This document shows, piece by piece, positions 54,046 to 62,661 of a stretch of 64,000 nt of DNA (positions are counted from its first letter, which is position 1; each line of letters begins with the position of its first letter). The stretch is taken from assembly GCF_002901825.1 (NCBI RefSeq), contig NZ_PPQD01000028.1:160419-224418 (forward strand), read 5' to 3'. The notes below the pieces were generated by a model. It searched no databases. It saw only the letters and a program-made list of their open reading frames with translations, and was not told the origin of the DNA. The translations under genes and the position numbers were made by a program. Source of the stretch: Mammaliicoccus sciuri. Lineage in GTDB: Bacteria > Bacillota > Bacilli > Staphylococcales > Staphylococcaceae.

Positions 54046-54159
54046 TTGCATACGTATTCAAAATGTAATATATAAGAATACTTTTGAACATTTCAAAAGT
54101 ATGAATACGTATGCAATTTGTGTTATAACAAGATTATGTTAAACGCTTACATTTGTCAA
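54046..54159 (-). promoter_or_regulatory. Promoter with nested operator dyads and a cre-like site
   Basis: On the minus strand TTGACA (54159-54154) and TAATCT 17 bases on form the promoter of the dehydrogenase-permease operon. TGTAAGCGTTTAACA in the spacer is cre-like (12 of 14). Downstream, a perfect 15-base inverted repeat, TTGCATACGTATTCA (54046-54060) and its complement (54102-54116), flanks a second dyad ATACTTTTGA...TCAAAAGTAT (54079-54104). Each 15-mer also contains the palindrome ATACGTAT. They are the obvious binding sites for the adjacent LacI protein. Confidence 0.7.
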
Positions 54160-55145
54160 GTATGTACAGTTGTTTTTCGTTTAAGCAATTTTCCTTGAAT
54201 ATACTGATCTCGCTCAACCACGCTATTTGGATCTGTTAAAATATTTATGACACCATCAACCATTTCCTCAATAGGTTGCGACCAAGTTGAGAGATTATTG
54301 TTTGGCCAAGAAGCCATCTTAATATCATCAAATCCTATAACTTCAACGTCTTCTGGAACAGATAGACCATACGCTTTAATTGCATCTAAGGCGCCTAGTG
54401 CTGTAACGTCATTTGCACCAAATAATGCATCTATCTTTTTCCCTGATTTTAAAAATTCATAAGTAAGATGATAAGCTTTTTCGTATGTATAGTCACCATG
54501 AATAACATCTATTTCCATGTTCTTCTCGTCAAAATAACGTTTAAATCCAGTTAATCGCTCTTGGTTCGTAGAAGTGTTCAATAATCCTGAAATAAACACA
54601 TTATGTTTGTGTCCTCTTTGATAGAAATAATCTGCAATATTCGTCGCAGCATTGATATTATCACACGTTACTGAATAACTATCTGAAGATTCATCTCTCC
54701 TATTAAATAAGATGACTGGAATTTGTGCTTTAGATAATTTATCAACTAAACCAGAAGACAAAATCGCATCTGTCACTATAATCGCTTCGACATTATATTC
54801 TAAAAATTGATTGATTTCTTCTTGCTGTATTTCTTCATTCTCTGAATTTACAAATAGCACAGAATAGCCAATTTCTTTTAATTTTTTCGTAAATATTGCA
54901 AGTGTTTCATGGTAGAAAGGATTCTGCACTGCTTTCATCGCAATACCTACTAGATTTGTCTTATTCATAATAAGCCCTCTTGCTAATGCATTCGGCTTAT
55001 AATTCAATTCATTCGCAACGGCCATAACTTTTTTTCGTGCTTTTTCAGACACACTTGCACCAGGTGTAAATACTCTCGATACTGTTGATTGAGATACATT
55101 TGCTAATTTGGCTACTTGAGATGCTGAAACTCTTTGCCTACTCAT
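54156..55145 (-). CDS. LacI-family transcription regulator
   Basis: A 329-aa LacI/GalR regulator. The N-terminal helix-turn-helix is VSASQVAKLANVSQSTVSRVF with the hinge KARKKVMAVANELNYKPNALAR, followed by a periplasmic-binding-protein-like effector domain with ALFGANDVTALGALDAIKAYGLSVPEDVEVIGFDDI. It is the gene just upstream of the dehydrogenase-permease operon and most likely represses it through the dyads at 54.05-54.12 kb. The effector is unknown. The promoter of the operon overlaps its stop codon. Confidence 0.85.
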   Translation of the reverse strand: MSRQRVSASQVAKLANVSQSTVSRVFTPGASVSEKARKKVMAVANELNYKPNALARGLIMNKTNLVGIAMKAVQNPFYHETLAIFTKKLKEIGYSVLFVNSENEEIQQEEINQFLEYNVEAIIVTDAILSSGLVDKLSKAQIPVILFNRRDESSDSYSVTCDNINAATNIADYFYQRGHKHNVFISGLLNTSTNQERLTGFKRYFDEKNMEIDVIHGDYTYEKAYHLTYEFLKSGKKIDALFGANDVTALGALDAIKAYGLSVPEDVEVIGFDDIKMASWPNNNLSTWSQPIEEMVDGVINILTDPNSVVERDQYIQGKLLKRKTTVHT

Positions 55146-55546
55146 AAAACCCCTCCTTAAATCTATTTCTTTTATTATACATAATGCACCTCATAACACC
55201 TAACGCTCTTTAAATCGCATAATTGCTAACAATAGGTACGATTGGCGTCAATAGAGGTATTCTGTTTATCGTTATTCAACATTAGTAGCATTCATTTTAA
55301 TTACTGTTATTTTAACATATGATGCCATTATCTTCTTTCGGCAGTCTTGCAATATACGGAGTTTCTATGTTGCTTGTTTGATGAGTCTTGATAAATACGA
55401 GGTCCTGAACATTGCTTGTCGCACCTCACTTACAATATTCACACCTCCAACATTCCCCCTTCTCTTCTTATATTCTTGTTAGACCTTCCATATATTTTTA
55501 TTGTATAATTATGGTATTAATTTTCGCTCGGAGGTAATTTTTATCT
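55146..55546. other. Intergenic region without a supported gene
   Basis: About 400 bases between the LacI gene and the 136-aa gene. It holds the LacI promoter and, at 55504-55509, a TATAAT before the next gene. A 25-codon minus-strand frame from a GTG at 55445 has a GGAGG touching its start but resembles nothing I know. No RNA gene or repeat recognised. Confidence 0.5.
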
Positions 55547-55957
55547 GTGTCTAAAATGTATTTTTATGTAAAAGTTAAGCGCTTGGATGGACGTGTTCTG
55601 AACTATCAATTGCCTAATGATTTACAGGAAGCGATGCGTATCTATCGACAAGAAAATCCGAAGACTTGGACTAAGATGTTCAAACATGCTTTAATCAACA
55701 TTCCTTTAGAACCATATAGCGCAAAGAATCGTTATCGACCATTAATTGGTGTCGGCTTAATTAAAAATGTATTCTATCTCAATAAACCAAAAGCACTGCG
55801 AACAAGAGGTCAGTTTCTAACATTTGATAATTGGTCAAAGAAAGGTTGGAAACACTTTTGGAGAAGCTCTGCTTTTTTAAGACACGATCATAAATTGAAG
55901 TCTAAGATTAATATCATGTATCAATACTACCAATGGAAAAAATGGCATAAAAAATAA
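55547..55957 (+). CDS. Hypothetical basic protein
   Basis: A 136-aa strongly basic, aromatic-rich protein (many Lys, Arg, Trp and Tyr, for example KKGWKHFWRSSAFLRHDHK and YYQWKKWHKK at the end). The N-terminus reads MSKMYFYVKVKRLDGRVLNYQLPNDLQEAMRIYR, which looks like two beta strands and a helix. No membrane segment. Start is a GTG at 55547 about 12 bases after GGAGG, slightly long; the ATG at 55556 is an alternative but further away. The composition suggests nucleic acid or membrane-surface binding; the family is not recognised. Confidence 0.6.
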   Translation: MSKMYFYVKVKRLDGRVLNYQLPNDLQEAMRIYRQENPKTWTKMFKHALINIPLEPYSAKNRYRPLIGVGLIKNVFYLNKPKALRTRGQFLTFDNWSKKGWKHFWRSSAFLRHDHKLKSKINIMYQYYQWKKWHKK

Positions 55958-55990
55958 GCTAACTATATTCGCAGTATAGTTAGCTTACAC
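55955..55990 (+). terminator. Terminator of the 136-aa gene
   Basis: Perfect 13-base stem TAAGCTAACTATA / TATAGTTAGCTTA starting at the stop codon; only a short T-stretch follows. Confidence 0.7.
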
Positions 55991-56040
55991 CTATTAAGGT
56001 TCGTTTCGTATTCACAATCCACCTGTGAGCCTTTACTTAT

Positions 56041-56078
56041 TAACCATCAGTCCTCTAACCGGAGCCTGATGGTTATTT
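56041..56078 (-). terminator. Hairpin downstream of the symporter gene
   Basis: Stem TAACCATCAG / CTGATGGTTA with a 15-base loop. It lies about 80 bases beyond the symporter stop, so its role as terminator is likely but not certain. Confidence 0.5.
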
Positions 56079-56159
56079 ATATTGCTCCTAAATTTTAACA
56101 CATTTTTCTGAACTTATACAAGTAAAATTACACTATATATATTACCACACTATCTATCA

Positions 56160-57977
56160 TCATTTTATCGACTGTTCTAAGCTATTCGGTAAAACATTTC
56201 CTTGTTGTTCTATATTTAATTCTTCTTTGAGTTGTTTATTGTATTGCTGCTTTAGGGTTGATTCGTATTTATGTGACCATTGTTTTAGACTGACGTAATA
56301 CAGAACGCCCACTACTATAACAAGTGCTACGACCATTGGCCAGAACAATGGTGAAACGATATTCTCTTGTGAGGCTAGTCCTATTGGCGAGAACAATACA
56401 AATGTAAATATCATTGACCCAAATAAGACTACTGTTACTGGAATGGTGTATTTCCATGGTGTCATATCCACTTTAGGATTTGGTTTGAATTGATATGGTG
56501 TACTTAATGGCTTAATTGCTCCAATAACAATCATTAAAAGTACTTCAATGACAAACAATAATCCTTGTATGTAAATAAAGTTTATCGTCATCTCATAATG
56601 GAAAAACATTGGCAAGCCCCATATGAGTAAATAGTAAACAATGACATGTGATATGATCACAATTTTAGGTCCGATAGCTGGAATTCTTTTAGAAAATATC
56701 CCTACCAGTACAATTGCGATGATAGGTATATTGAAAAATCCTGTAAACTGACGAATGATTGTCCATAATCCTTGTGGTGCATTCATTAACATTGGTGAAA
56801 TAAAGAATGTGATAAGCGCCAAGATTACGCCAAACCATTGACTCACTCTGATCATTTGTCTATCAGTCGCTTCTTTGTTGATGAGTACTTTATAAATATC
56901 ATAAACAAACAATGTTGATGCACTATTGAGCAACGCATTAAAGCTCGAGAATACGGCACCTAATAGTACAGCTAGAAAGAAACCATTTAAAAATGTTGGA
57001 AAGACGTCTTTTGTTAAAGTTGGATAAGCTAAATCCATATTCTTTAATCCTGAACCGTATAAATGATATGCGATAACGCCTGGTATCATCATTAAGAATG
57101 GTACAAGAATTTTAAGAAATCCTGTAAATAACGCACCTTTTTGACCTTCTGCTAAACTTTTCGCACCGAGCGTTCTTTGAATTACATATTGATTCGTACC
57201 CCAGTAGAATAAATTAGCAAAAATCATACCTGTAAAAATCGAACCAAAGGGCACATCATCTTGTTGTGAACCGATTGAATTAAGCTTTTCTGGATGTTCT
57301 GTAGCGATTGTTTTCATGCCCGCTAACATACTGCCATCGCCAAGTGCAATAAATCCAAGTATCGGTACTAGTACCCCGACAATCAACAATCCGATACCAT
57401 TTAATGTATCTGAAATGGCAATTGCTTTTAATCCACCAAGAACTGCATACAGCATTCCGATAATACCAATCACCCAAACGATAATCCAGATGGATCGTTC
57501 GTACGTAATGTCAAACATATTCGGTATATCAAAAATTTGTATCACAGCTAAAGAGCCTGAATACAGTACTGAAGGAATGGTAATGAAACCATAACCCACC
57601 ATAAATAACACGACAATTAATAATCTCGTTTGATGGTCGAAACGTGTATTTATAAATTCAGGAAGCGTCGTAAAGGCGCCTCCTAAATATTTGGGTAATA
57701 GAATAGTCGCTAATACAATGACTGAAAATCCAGCTGTTACTTCCCATCCCATACTTGATAAGTTATTCTGATAACCTTGTCCGTTTAATCCTATTAATTG
57801 CTCGGCAGATAAATTAGTAAGAATTAAGGCACCTGCGATAAATCCGCCGGTTAACCCTCTTCCACCTAAGAAAAATCCGCCAGAACTATTTACTGTATTT
57901 TTCGTCTTATAATAAGAATACCAAGCGACAATACCGATAAAGAATGCACATGAAACAAGTGTAAAAGCTACATACAT
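56160..57977 (-). CDS. Sodium/solute symporter (SSS family)
   Basis: A 605-aa SSS-family carrier with about fourteen helices of the SGLT-like branch. GGFFLGGRGLTGGFIAGALILTNLSAEQLIGLNGQGY, PLLPKYLGGAFTTLPEF-like helix 3, YAVLGGLKAIAISDTLNG and NLFYWGTNQYVIQRTLGAKS are typical. The C-terminal cytoplasmic tail (about 550-605) is charged. It lies 52 bases after an FMN monooxygenase gene in the same direction and should import that enzyme's substrate. The GTG at 57989 overlaps the ribosome site, so ATG 57977 is chosen. Confidence 0.82.
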   Translation of the reverse strand: MYVAFTLVSCAFFIGIVAWYSYYKTKNTVNSSGGFFLGGRGLTGGFIAGALILTNLSAEQLIGLNGQGYQNNLSSMGWEVTAGFSVIVLATILLPKYLGGAFTTLPEFINTRFDHQTRLLIVVLFMVGYGFITIPSVLYSGSLAVIQIFDIPNMFDITYERSIWIIVWVIGIIGMLYAVLGGLKAIAISDTLNGIGLLIVGVLVPILGFIALGDGSMLAGMKTIATEHPEKLNSIGSQQDDVPFGSIFTGMIFANLFYWGTNQYVIQRTLGAKSLAEGQKGALFTGFLKILVPFLMMIPGVIAYHLYGSGLKNMDLAYPTLTKDVFPTFLNGFFLAVLLGAVFSSFNALLNSASTLFVYDIYKVLINKEATDRQMIRVSQWFGVILALITFFISPMLMNAPQGLWTIIRQFTGFFNIPIIAIVLVGIFSKRIPAIGPKIVIISHVIVYYLLIWGLPMFFHYEMTINFIYIQGLLFVIEVLLMIVIGAIKPLSTPYQFKPNPKVDMTPWKYTIPVTVVLFGSMIFTFVLFSPIGLASQENIVSPLFWPMVVALVIVVGVLYYVSLKQWSHKYESTLKQQYNKQLKEELNIEQQGNVLPNSLEQSIK

Positions 57978-58029
57978 ATTGATGACCACCTCTTCAGAAG
58001 AATAACAGCTTTAACTGTTTTAATCGTTC

Positions 58030-59337
58030 TTAATTATGTTGCTTAGCATAACTTAATCCAATTTTTTCTCGTAATGTTCCTTCGCTATAATCTTCTTGCA
58101 CTAACCCTCTATCTTGTAATATTGGAACCACTTTATCTACAAATAATTGGAATTGTGTAGGATTGAGTGGTGCCATAATATTAAAGCCATCTGCAGCACC
58201 TTTCGTAAACCATTCTTCCATTCTATCTGCTACATCTTCAGGCGTCCCAACGATAATATGGTGACCTCTTGCACCAGCTACATGTTTCATAACATCTTCA
58301 AGTGTAGAATGATGTTTCTTAGCTGTTTCTTTAATCAAATCAACACGACTTTGAATATTGTTTCCTTGATCGATTTCAATATCCGCAAACGGTGTATTTA
58401 ATTCATATCCACTTAAATCTGTATCACCTAAATAAGAAGATAATAATTCTAATCCCATTTCTTTAGGAATCAAATCTTGTAATTCGTTATAATTTTTTTC
58501 TGCCGCTTCTCTCGTTTCACCAATAAACGGAAATATTCCTGGCATAATCACAACGTCTTGGTGATCGCCTCTTTTTTCTTTAACTTTACTTTTTAAATTT
58601 TCAGCAAAACGAACCGCAGCATCCACATCATTTTGAGCGGTAAACACGACTTCTGCATACTTAGCCGCAAAATCAATACCTTTCTTAGAAGAACCTGCTT
58701 GCACAAGTAAAGGGTGACCTTGAGGCGGTTGTTCAATATTTAACGGACCTTTCACACTGTAAAATCGTCCTTTATAATCAATCGTCTTAGGTTGATAATC
58801 AGGCAATAATCTCCCCTCATCATGTAACTTTTCAGGATTCACATCTTCCCATGAATGCCATAACTGTTTAGAAACTTCTACAAATTCATCCGCTTGCTCA
58901 TACCTTAAATCATGATCCACATTATTTGTTCCATTAAAATTTGATGCAGTCGCATTAATTCCAGAAGTAACAATGTTCCAACCAGCTCTACCATTACTAT
59001 AATGATCTAAAGAAGCAAAGATCCTTGCTAGATTGAATGGTTCAGAATATGTCGTTGAACCCGTTACAATAAGACCCAAGTGCTTCGTTTCTCTAGCAAC
59101 AATAGACATAAGTGATAAAGGTTCGAAAAATGAAAACATATCAGGATGTGTCTTCTTATCTACATACAAACTGTCTGATACAAACAAGAAATCAAACTTA
59201 GCCTTTTCCAAAATCTTCGCCTGTTCAATCGTCTTCTCTAAATTCATACCACCCTTTTTAATAGAGTCAGGATGTCTACTACTCGCAACATGATGTCCAA
59301 AACCTGTTAAAAAATATCCTAATTTCATTCTTTTCAT
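58030..59337 (-). CDS. FMN-dependent monooxygenase, NtaA/SnaA/DszA family
   Basis: A 435-aa flavin monooxygenase of the bacterial luciferase superfamily. GYFLTGFGHHVASSRHPDS, FLFVSDSLYVD, LGLIVTGSTTYSEPFNLARIFASLDHYSNGRAGWNIVTS and LLVQAGSSKKGIDFAAKYAEVVFTAQ are hallmarks of the NtaA/SnaA/DszA group that cleaves C-N or C-S bonds with reduced FMN from a separate reductase, which is not in the window. It is the first gene of an operon with a sodium symporter. GGAGGGG is the ribosome site, making ATG 59337 the start and excluding the TTG at 59352. A CymR-like dyad in the leader hints at a sulfur source. Confidence 0.82.
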   Translation of the reverse strand: MKRMKLGYFLTGFGHHVASSRHPDSIKKGGMNLEKTIEQAKILEKAKFDFLFVSDSLYVDKKTHPDMFSFFEPLSLMSIVARETKHLGLIVTGSTTYSEPFNLARIFASLDHYSNGRAGWNIVTSGINATASNFNGTNNVDHDLRYEQADEFVEVSKQLWHSWEDVNPEKLHDEGRLLPDYQPKTIDYKGRFYSVKGPLNIEQPPQGHPLLVQAGSSKKGIDFAAKYAEVVFTAQNDVDAAVRFAENLKSKVKEKRGDHQDVVIMPGIFPFIGETREAAEKNYNELQDLIPKEMGLELLSSYLGDTDLSGYELNTPFADIEIDQGNNIQSRVDLIKETAKKHHSTLEDVMKHVAGARGHHIIVGTPEDVADRMEEWFTKGAADGFNIMAPLNPTQFQLFVDKVVPILQDRGLVQEDYSEGTLREKIGLSYAKQHN

Positions 59338-59358
59338 CTTTGTCCCCTCCAATAATTT

Positions 59359-59414
59359 ATTATTCCGATTGGATTAATAAGAAATATCTTACCATTGTCT
59401 ATTTATAGAGTCAA
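59359..59414 (-). promoter_or_regulatory. Promoter and CymR-like dyad of the monooxygenase operon
   Basis: On the minus strand TTGACT (59414-59409), 17 bases, TAAGAT (59391-59386). A dyad ATTATTCC-GATT-GGATTAAT (59359-59378) covers about positions +1 to +20. The ATTCC/GGAAT type half-sites recall operators of the cysteine regulator CymR. The promoter is clear; the identity of the regulator is inferred. Confidence 0.5.
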
Positions 59415-59444
59415 TTTACAATTTTCAAAAAATTTATTTTTAAA

Positions 59445-59480
59445 AATAAAAATACCTACCAACATCAAATATTGGTAGGT
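59445..59480 (-). terminator. Terminator of the 28-aa microprotein gene
   Basis: Stem ACCTACCAA / TTGGTAGGT followed by ATTTTTATTTTT on the minus strand. Confidence 0.85.
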
Positions 59481-59515
59481 CTAGATAAATTCAATTTATA
59501 TAAAAAGTCGAAAAG

Positions 59516-59602
59516 TTATTTTTTCTTCTTTTTCTCTTCCATAATAGCAAGAATAATAAAGCCAACAATGAATACAGGGATGAATGCAGCAATAAACATC
59601 AT
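59516..59602 (-). CDS. 28-aa single-span membrane microprotein
   Basis: A 28-codon frame MMFIAAFIPVFIVGFIILAI followed by MEEKKKKK. It has one hydrophobic helix and a Lys-rich cytoplasmic end. AAGAGGTG lies about nine bases before the first of two adjacent ATGs, and a terminator follows, so it looks like an independent expressed unit. The design resembles small regulatory membrane peptides and also type I toxins, but no structured leader or antisense element was seen. Family unknown. Confidence 0.6.
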   Translation of the reverse strand: MMFIAAFIPVFIVGFIILAIMEEKKKKK

Positions 59603-59699
59603 TTGAAACACCTCTTATCTTAATATTCTTTATATCATACTTATCATACCAAGAAATAAGATAAGGTCATAGTAAAGGAGTATGCTTTATAGGCGTATA

Positions 59700-61019
59700 T
59701 TATTCAAACAACGCTTCAAATGCTTGTGCTTGTAATGAACTTGCATGCTTCAATTGAATTTCTCGTTTAACATCAGCTAATGTAGGTTCCGCTTCTATCT
59801 CTTTTAGTGCATGGATAAATTGATCTTTATGTTCTAACGAGAATTGATTTTCTTTAGCAATATAATCCGCATTATGCACTGTCTCTTTATATCCTAAAAT
59901 CAATAACTGGTGCTCAAATGCTACTTTAATAGCATCCAGAATTTCATTACCTTTGTTAATATCTAAATAAATGTCGCATGTTTCATATAAAGTATGAATT
60001 TTCTCTTTAGTTGCTACAGGATGTAGCGTGACATTATGATATTTATTAAGTTGTAGTAACTTTTGAGACATCTCAGTAATAGCAACAATATGAAATTGAT
60101 ATTGCGGATGAGCTTTAACGATATCTTCAATATGTGGAATCTGATCAGAGTTCGTTAATGTAAGCACATTGAGCGCTTCTTTATGATTATTTTTAAACTC
60201 GTATACATAACCTGCTTTCGCAATTCTACTTTGATGTTCAGATTCTATAAGTTCACGTACTTTATCATATTCCTCATTATTTGGTATTAAAATTTTACTA
60301 CCTCTCATCTTATCAGCTAACATAAGCTTCATATTTCCCGGTAAATCATCTTTAATTTGTTCTTGCCAATACAAATAGTCGTGTCCTTCTACTTTTAAGT
60401 CATGAAGGACTGCGAATGGTATAGATAGAGAATTAATTAAAAAGCTTTCTAACGGCATTTCGCTCATCTTTAAATAGAATATGACAAACTGAACTTTTGA
60501 TTGAAAGATATATTCTTTATCGTTCCATTTCAACATAATATCATTCGTTACGAAATTCTCACTTATAATTTCTTCATTTCGATCATTAAACCATCGTTTA
60601 ATAATGCGTCTTTGATTATCATCAACCATTAATTGCGCATACTTTAAACCTTTATCATTATAATAATCAATGACTTGTGTTCTACCTTGTTTGTTCAACC
60701 ATTCAATTCGCTCAACTATTCTAAAACCGTAGTTCTTCTTATATATAATTCTACCTTTTACTTCGCCCATATTTTTAATTTCTGCTGAATTATTATTACC
60801 TTCAATTTCCCAAAATCTTGGTAATGGCACTTGGTTAAAGAATAATGGTTTTGAAGCATGATTATCATTATTAGCGAAAAATTGATAAGGTGTTATGACA
60901 TTTGAAGGTAAGAATCCATCTTCTTCAATTACAATTGTTTGTACATTCATCTTTGCGTTCTCAAATGTTTTATAAAGTCGTTGTGTTCTTATATCAAAAG
61001 ATTCAAATAGATTAATCAT
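59700..61019 (-). CDS. gtfB: Glycosyltransferase-stabilising protein GtfB
   Basis: A 439-aa protein of the Gtf2/GtfB family, the chaperone-like partner that with GtfA adds N-acetylglucosamine to serine-rich repeat adhesins. MINLFESFDIRTQRLYKT at the start, IRYQFFANN-like and LPLESFLINSLSIPFAVL segments and the C-terminal half GYVYEFKNNHKEALNVLTLTNSDQIPHIEDIVKAHPQYQFHIVAITEMS fit. GtfB lacks a full set of catalytic residues in known pairs. GAGGTG sits before ATG 61019; the longer frame begins at 61034. It overlaps the end of gtfA by 8 bases. Confidence 0.83.
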   Translation of the reverse strand: MINLFESFDIRTQRLYKTFENAKMNVQTIVIEEDGFLPSNVITPYQFFANNDNHASKPLFFNQVPLPRFWEIEGNNNSAEIKNMGEVKGRIIYKKNYGFRIVERIEWLNKQGRTQVIDYYNDKGLKYAQLMVDDNQRRIIKRWFNDRNEEIISENFVTNDIMLKWNDKEYIFQSKVQFVIFYLKMSEMPLESFLINSLSIPFAVLHDLKVEGHDYLYWQEQIKDDLPGNMKLMLADKMRGSKILIPNNEEYDKVRELIESEHQSRIAKAGYVYEFKNNHKEALNVLTLTNSDQIPHIEDIVKAHPQYQFHIVAITEMSQKLLQLNKYHNVTLHPVATKEKIHTLYETCDIYLDINKGNEILDAIKVAFEHQLLILGYKETVHNADYIAKENQFSLEHKDQFIHALKEIEAEPTLADVKREIQLKHASSLQAQAFEALFE

Positions 61020-62517
61020 GTAGCACCTCTTCAATTAAGTGAAACCACTTTTGTTTAATATTGTCAGTCTTGTATTGTTCAGCAAGTTCATAAGATTTCT
61101 CATGAAATGATGAAGTATCATTTTTGAAAAATTGAATAACCGCTTCGGCTAAATTGTCGACGATTTCTTGTTCTGATTGGTGACTTTTATCGATAGGAAT
61201 TAAATATCCATTTTCATTATGACCAATAAATGTTGTGTTTCCATAATCGACATCAAATCCTATCATACCTAAACCAGAGCCGATAGCTTCCATCAACGTT
61301 AAACCGAAACCTTCACTTGTTGAACCTGCGAAAAACAATTCATAATTAGCATATACATCTTGTAACTTCACATGTCCTAAAAGCTTGATATAGTGATTCG
61401 CTTCATTTTCTTCGATTAATTTTTGAAGCATGTTTCTTTCAGCGCCTTCTCCGTATATATCAAATATCAAATCAGGAATAGATTGTTTTGCTTTGACGAC
61501 AGCTTTCACTAACCAATCTATATGTTTTTCACTGGCTAATCTTGATGCTGTTATGACTGAATAAGGTTTTCTATTATCTGGCTTAATCACATCATGAATA
61601 CTACCAACAGGCACTGTATATATCTTTGGTAGATTTCCGTAATATTGATTAAATTGATGACTCAGAACTGCTTTTTGTCGATCTGTTGCTGCAATATAAA
61701 AATCCACTTCATTTACATGAGAAAATACATATTCATAATAATTATTCCATAGTATATAGTCATCATTCGTGAAATTCGAACTATAATGTTCTGCATGAAT
61801 GACCACGCCTAACTTAGAATCGCCTTTATTTTGAATAACAGGTTGTCCCATACCTTTGGATCGGTCAACAATCACAATATCCTTTGATGTTAAATGCAAG
61901 CATTTCATAAAATAAGCAACAAATTCTTGTTTAGAATATAAAATTCGATCCTTAAACATGTATAAATGACCGTTATTATTTAAATACTCATTATAAGCAA
62001 TAGAACCATCTTCATTATAAAATTGTCTCATATAAACTTTCGCTCTATTCTCATGTGGCGCATAATATTCCGAGAATGTTCTTGTATAAGTATAGAAGTC
62101 TTTTCTAATTAATTTTCCACGAGAAACAAACTCAGCTCTATCCACATATGGCTTGCCTTGTTCCTTCAAATAACAAACAACATACGTTTGATTCACTTCA
62201 CTAAATAATTTAATCGTTTTTTTCTGTTCTTCTCGACGCGTTATTTTCATATCAAGCGTATCAATTAAATCTTCCACTGTATAAGAAGTAGGTGCAATTT
62301 TAATATCCGTAAAATATTGGTATAACCAAATAATCTCATCGTCATAATATCCCATGTGACTTGTTAAAGTTTGAATATTCTCATGTGTTAATAAATCTAA
62401 AAACACAAATTTCAAACTTTCCTTTTGGTCACGAAGCATCTTAGCTCTATAAAATTGGGCATATTCGATACCACTGCTCGCCCAACCAATACTATAATTA
62501 ATATTATATATTGTCAT
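61012..62517 (-). CDS. gtfA: Glycosyltransferase GtfA of SRR glycoproteins
   Basis: A 501-aa GT4 (GT-B fold) glycosyltransferase. The N-terminus MTIYNINYSIGWASSGIEYAQFYRA, IWLYQYFTDIKIAPTS, VVIHAEHYSSNFTNDDYILWNNYYEYVF, ITASRLASEKHIDWLVKAV and STSEGFGLTLMEAIGSGLGMIGFDVDYGN match staphylococcal and streptococcal GtfA. It adds the first N-acetylglucosamine to Ser/Thr of the SRR protein before export. It lies about 145 bases downstream of the SRR gene with gtfB overlapping its end. Confidence 0.92.
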   Translation of the reverse strand: MTIYNINYSIGWASSGIEYAQFYRAKMLRDQKESLKFVFLDLLTHENIQTLTSHMGYYDDEIIWLYQYFTDIKIAPTSYTVEDLIDTLDMKITRREEQKKTIKLFSEVNQTYVVCYLKEQGKPYVDRAEFVSRGKLIRKDFYTYTRTFSEYYAPHENRAKVYMRQFYNEDGSIAYNEYLNNNGHLYMFKDRILYSKQEFVAYFMKCLHLTSKDIVIVDRSKGMGQPVIQNKGDSKLGVVIHAEHYSSNFTNDDYILWNNYYEYVFSHVNEVDFYIAATDRQKAVLSHQFNQYYGNLPKIYTVPVGSIHDVIKPDNRKPYSVITASRLASEKHIDWLVKAVVKAKQSIPDLIFDIYGEGAERNMLQKLIEENEANHYIKLLGHVKLQDVYANYELFFAGSTSEGFGLTLMEAIGSGLGMIGFDVDYGNTTFIGHNENGYLIPIDKSHQSEQEIVDNLAEAVIQFFKNDTSSFHEKSYELAEQYKTDNIKQKWFHLIEEVLHD

Positions 62518-62623
62518 AAAAAGTCCCTTCTTTACAAATTAGCATTATTATAAAATATACAAAATAACCAACATTTCCCAATTCTCTTTTTAAATTATTA
62601 TATAGTATTTATATTAAATAAAA

Positions 62624-62655
62624 CAAGCTAAGAGAGAAATCCCTTAGCCTGTAAT
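62624..62655 (-). terminator. Hairpin between the SRR gene and gtfA
   Basis: Imperfect stem GGCTAAG / CTTAGCTTG followed by TTTTATTTAA on the minus strand. Readthrough or a separate promoter would be needed for gtfA-gtfB. Confidence 0.55.
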
Positions 62656-62661
62656 TTAAAA

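Noticed and set aside
55371..55450. 25-codon minus-strand frame with a GGAGG before a GTG
   Set aside because: The ribosome site touches the start codon, no family resemblance, and no terminator follows.
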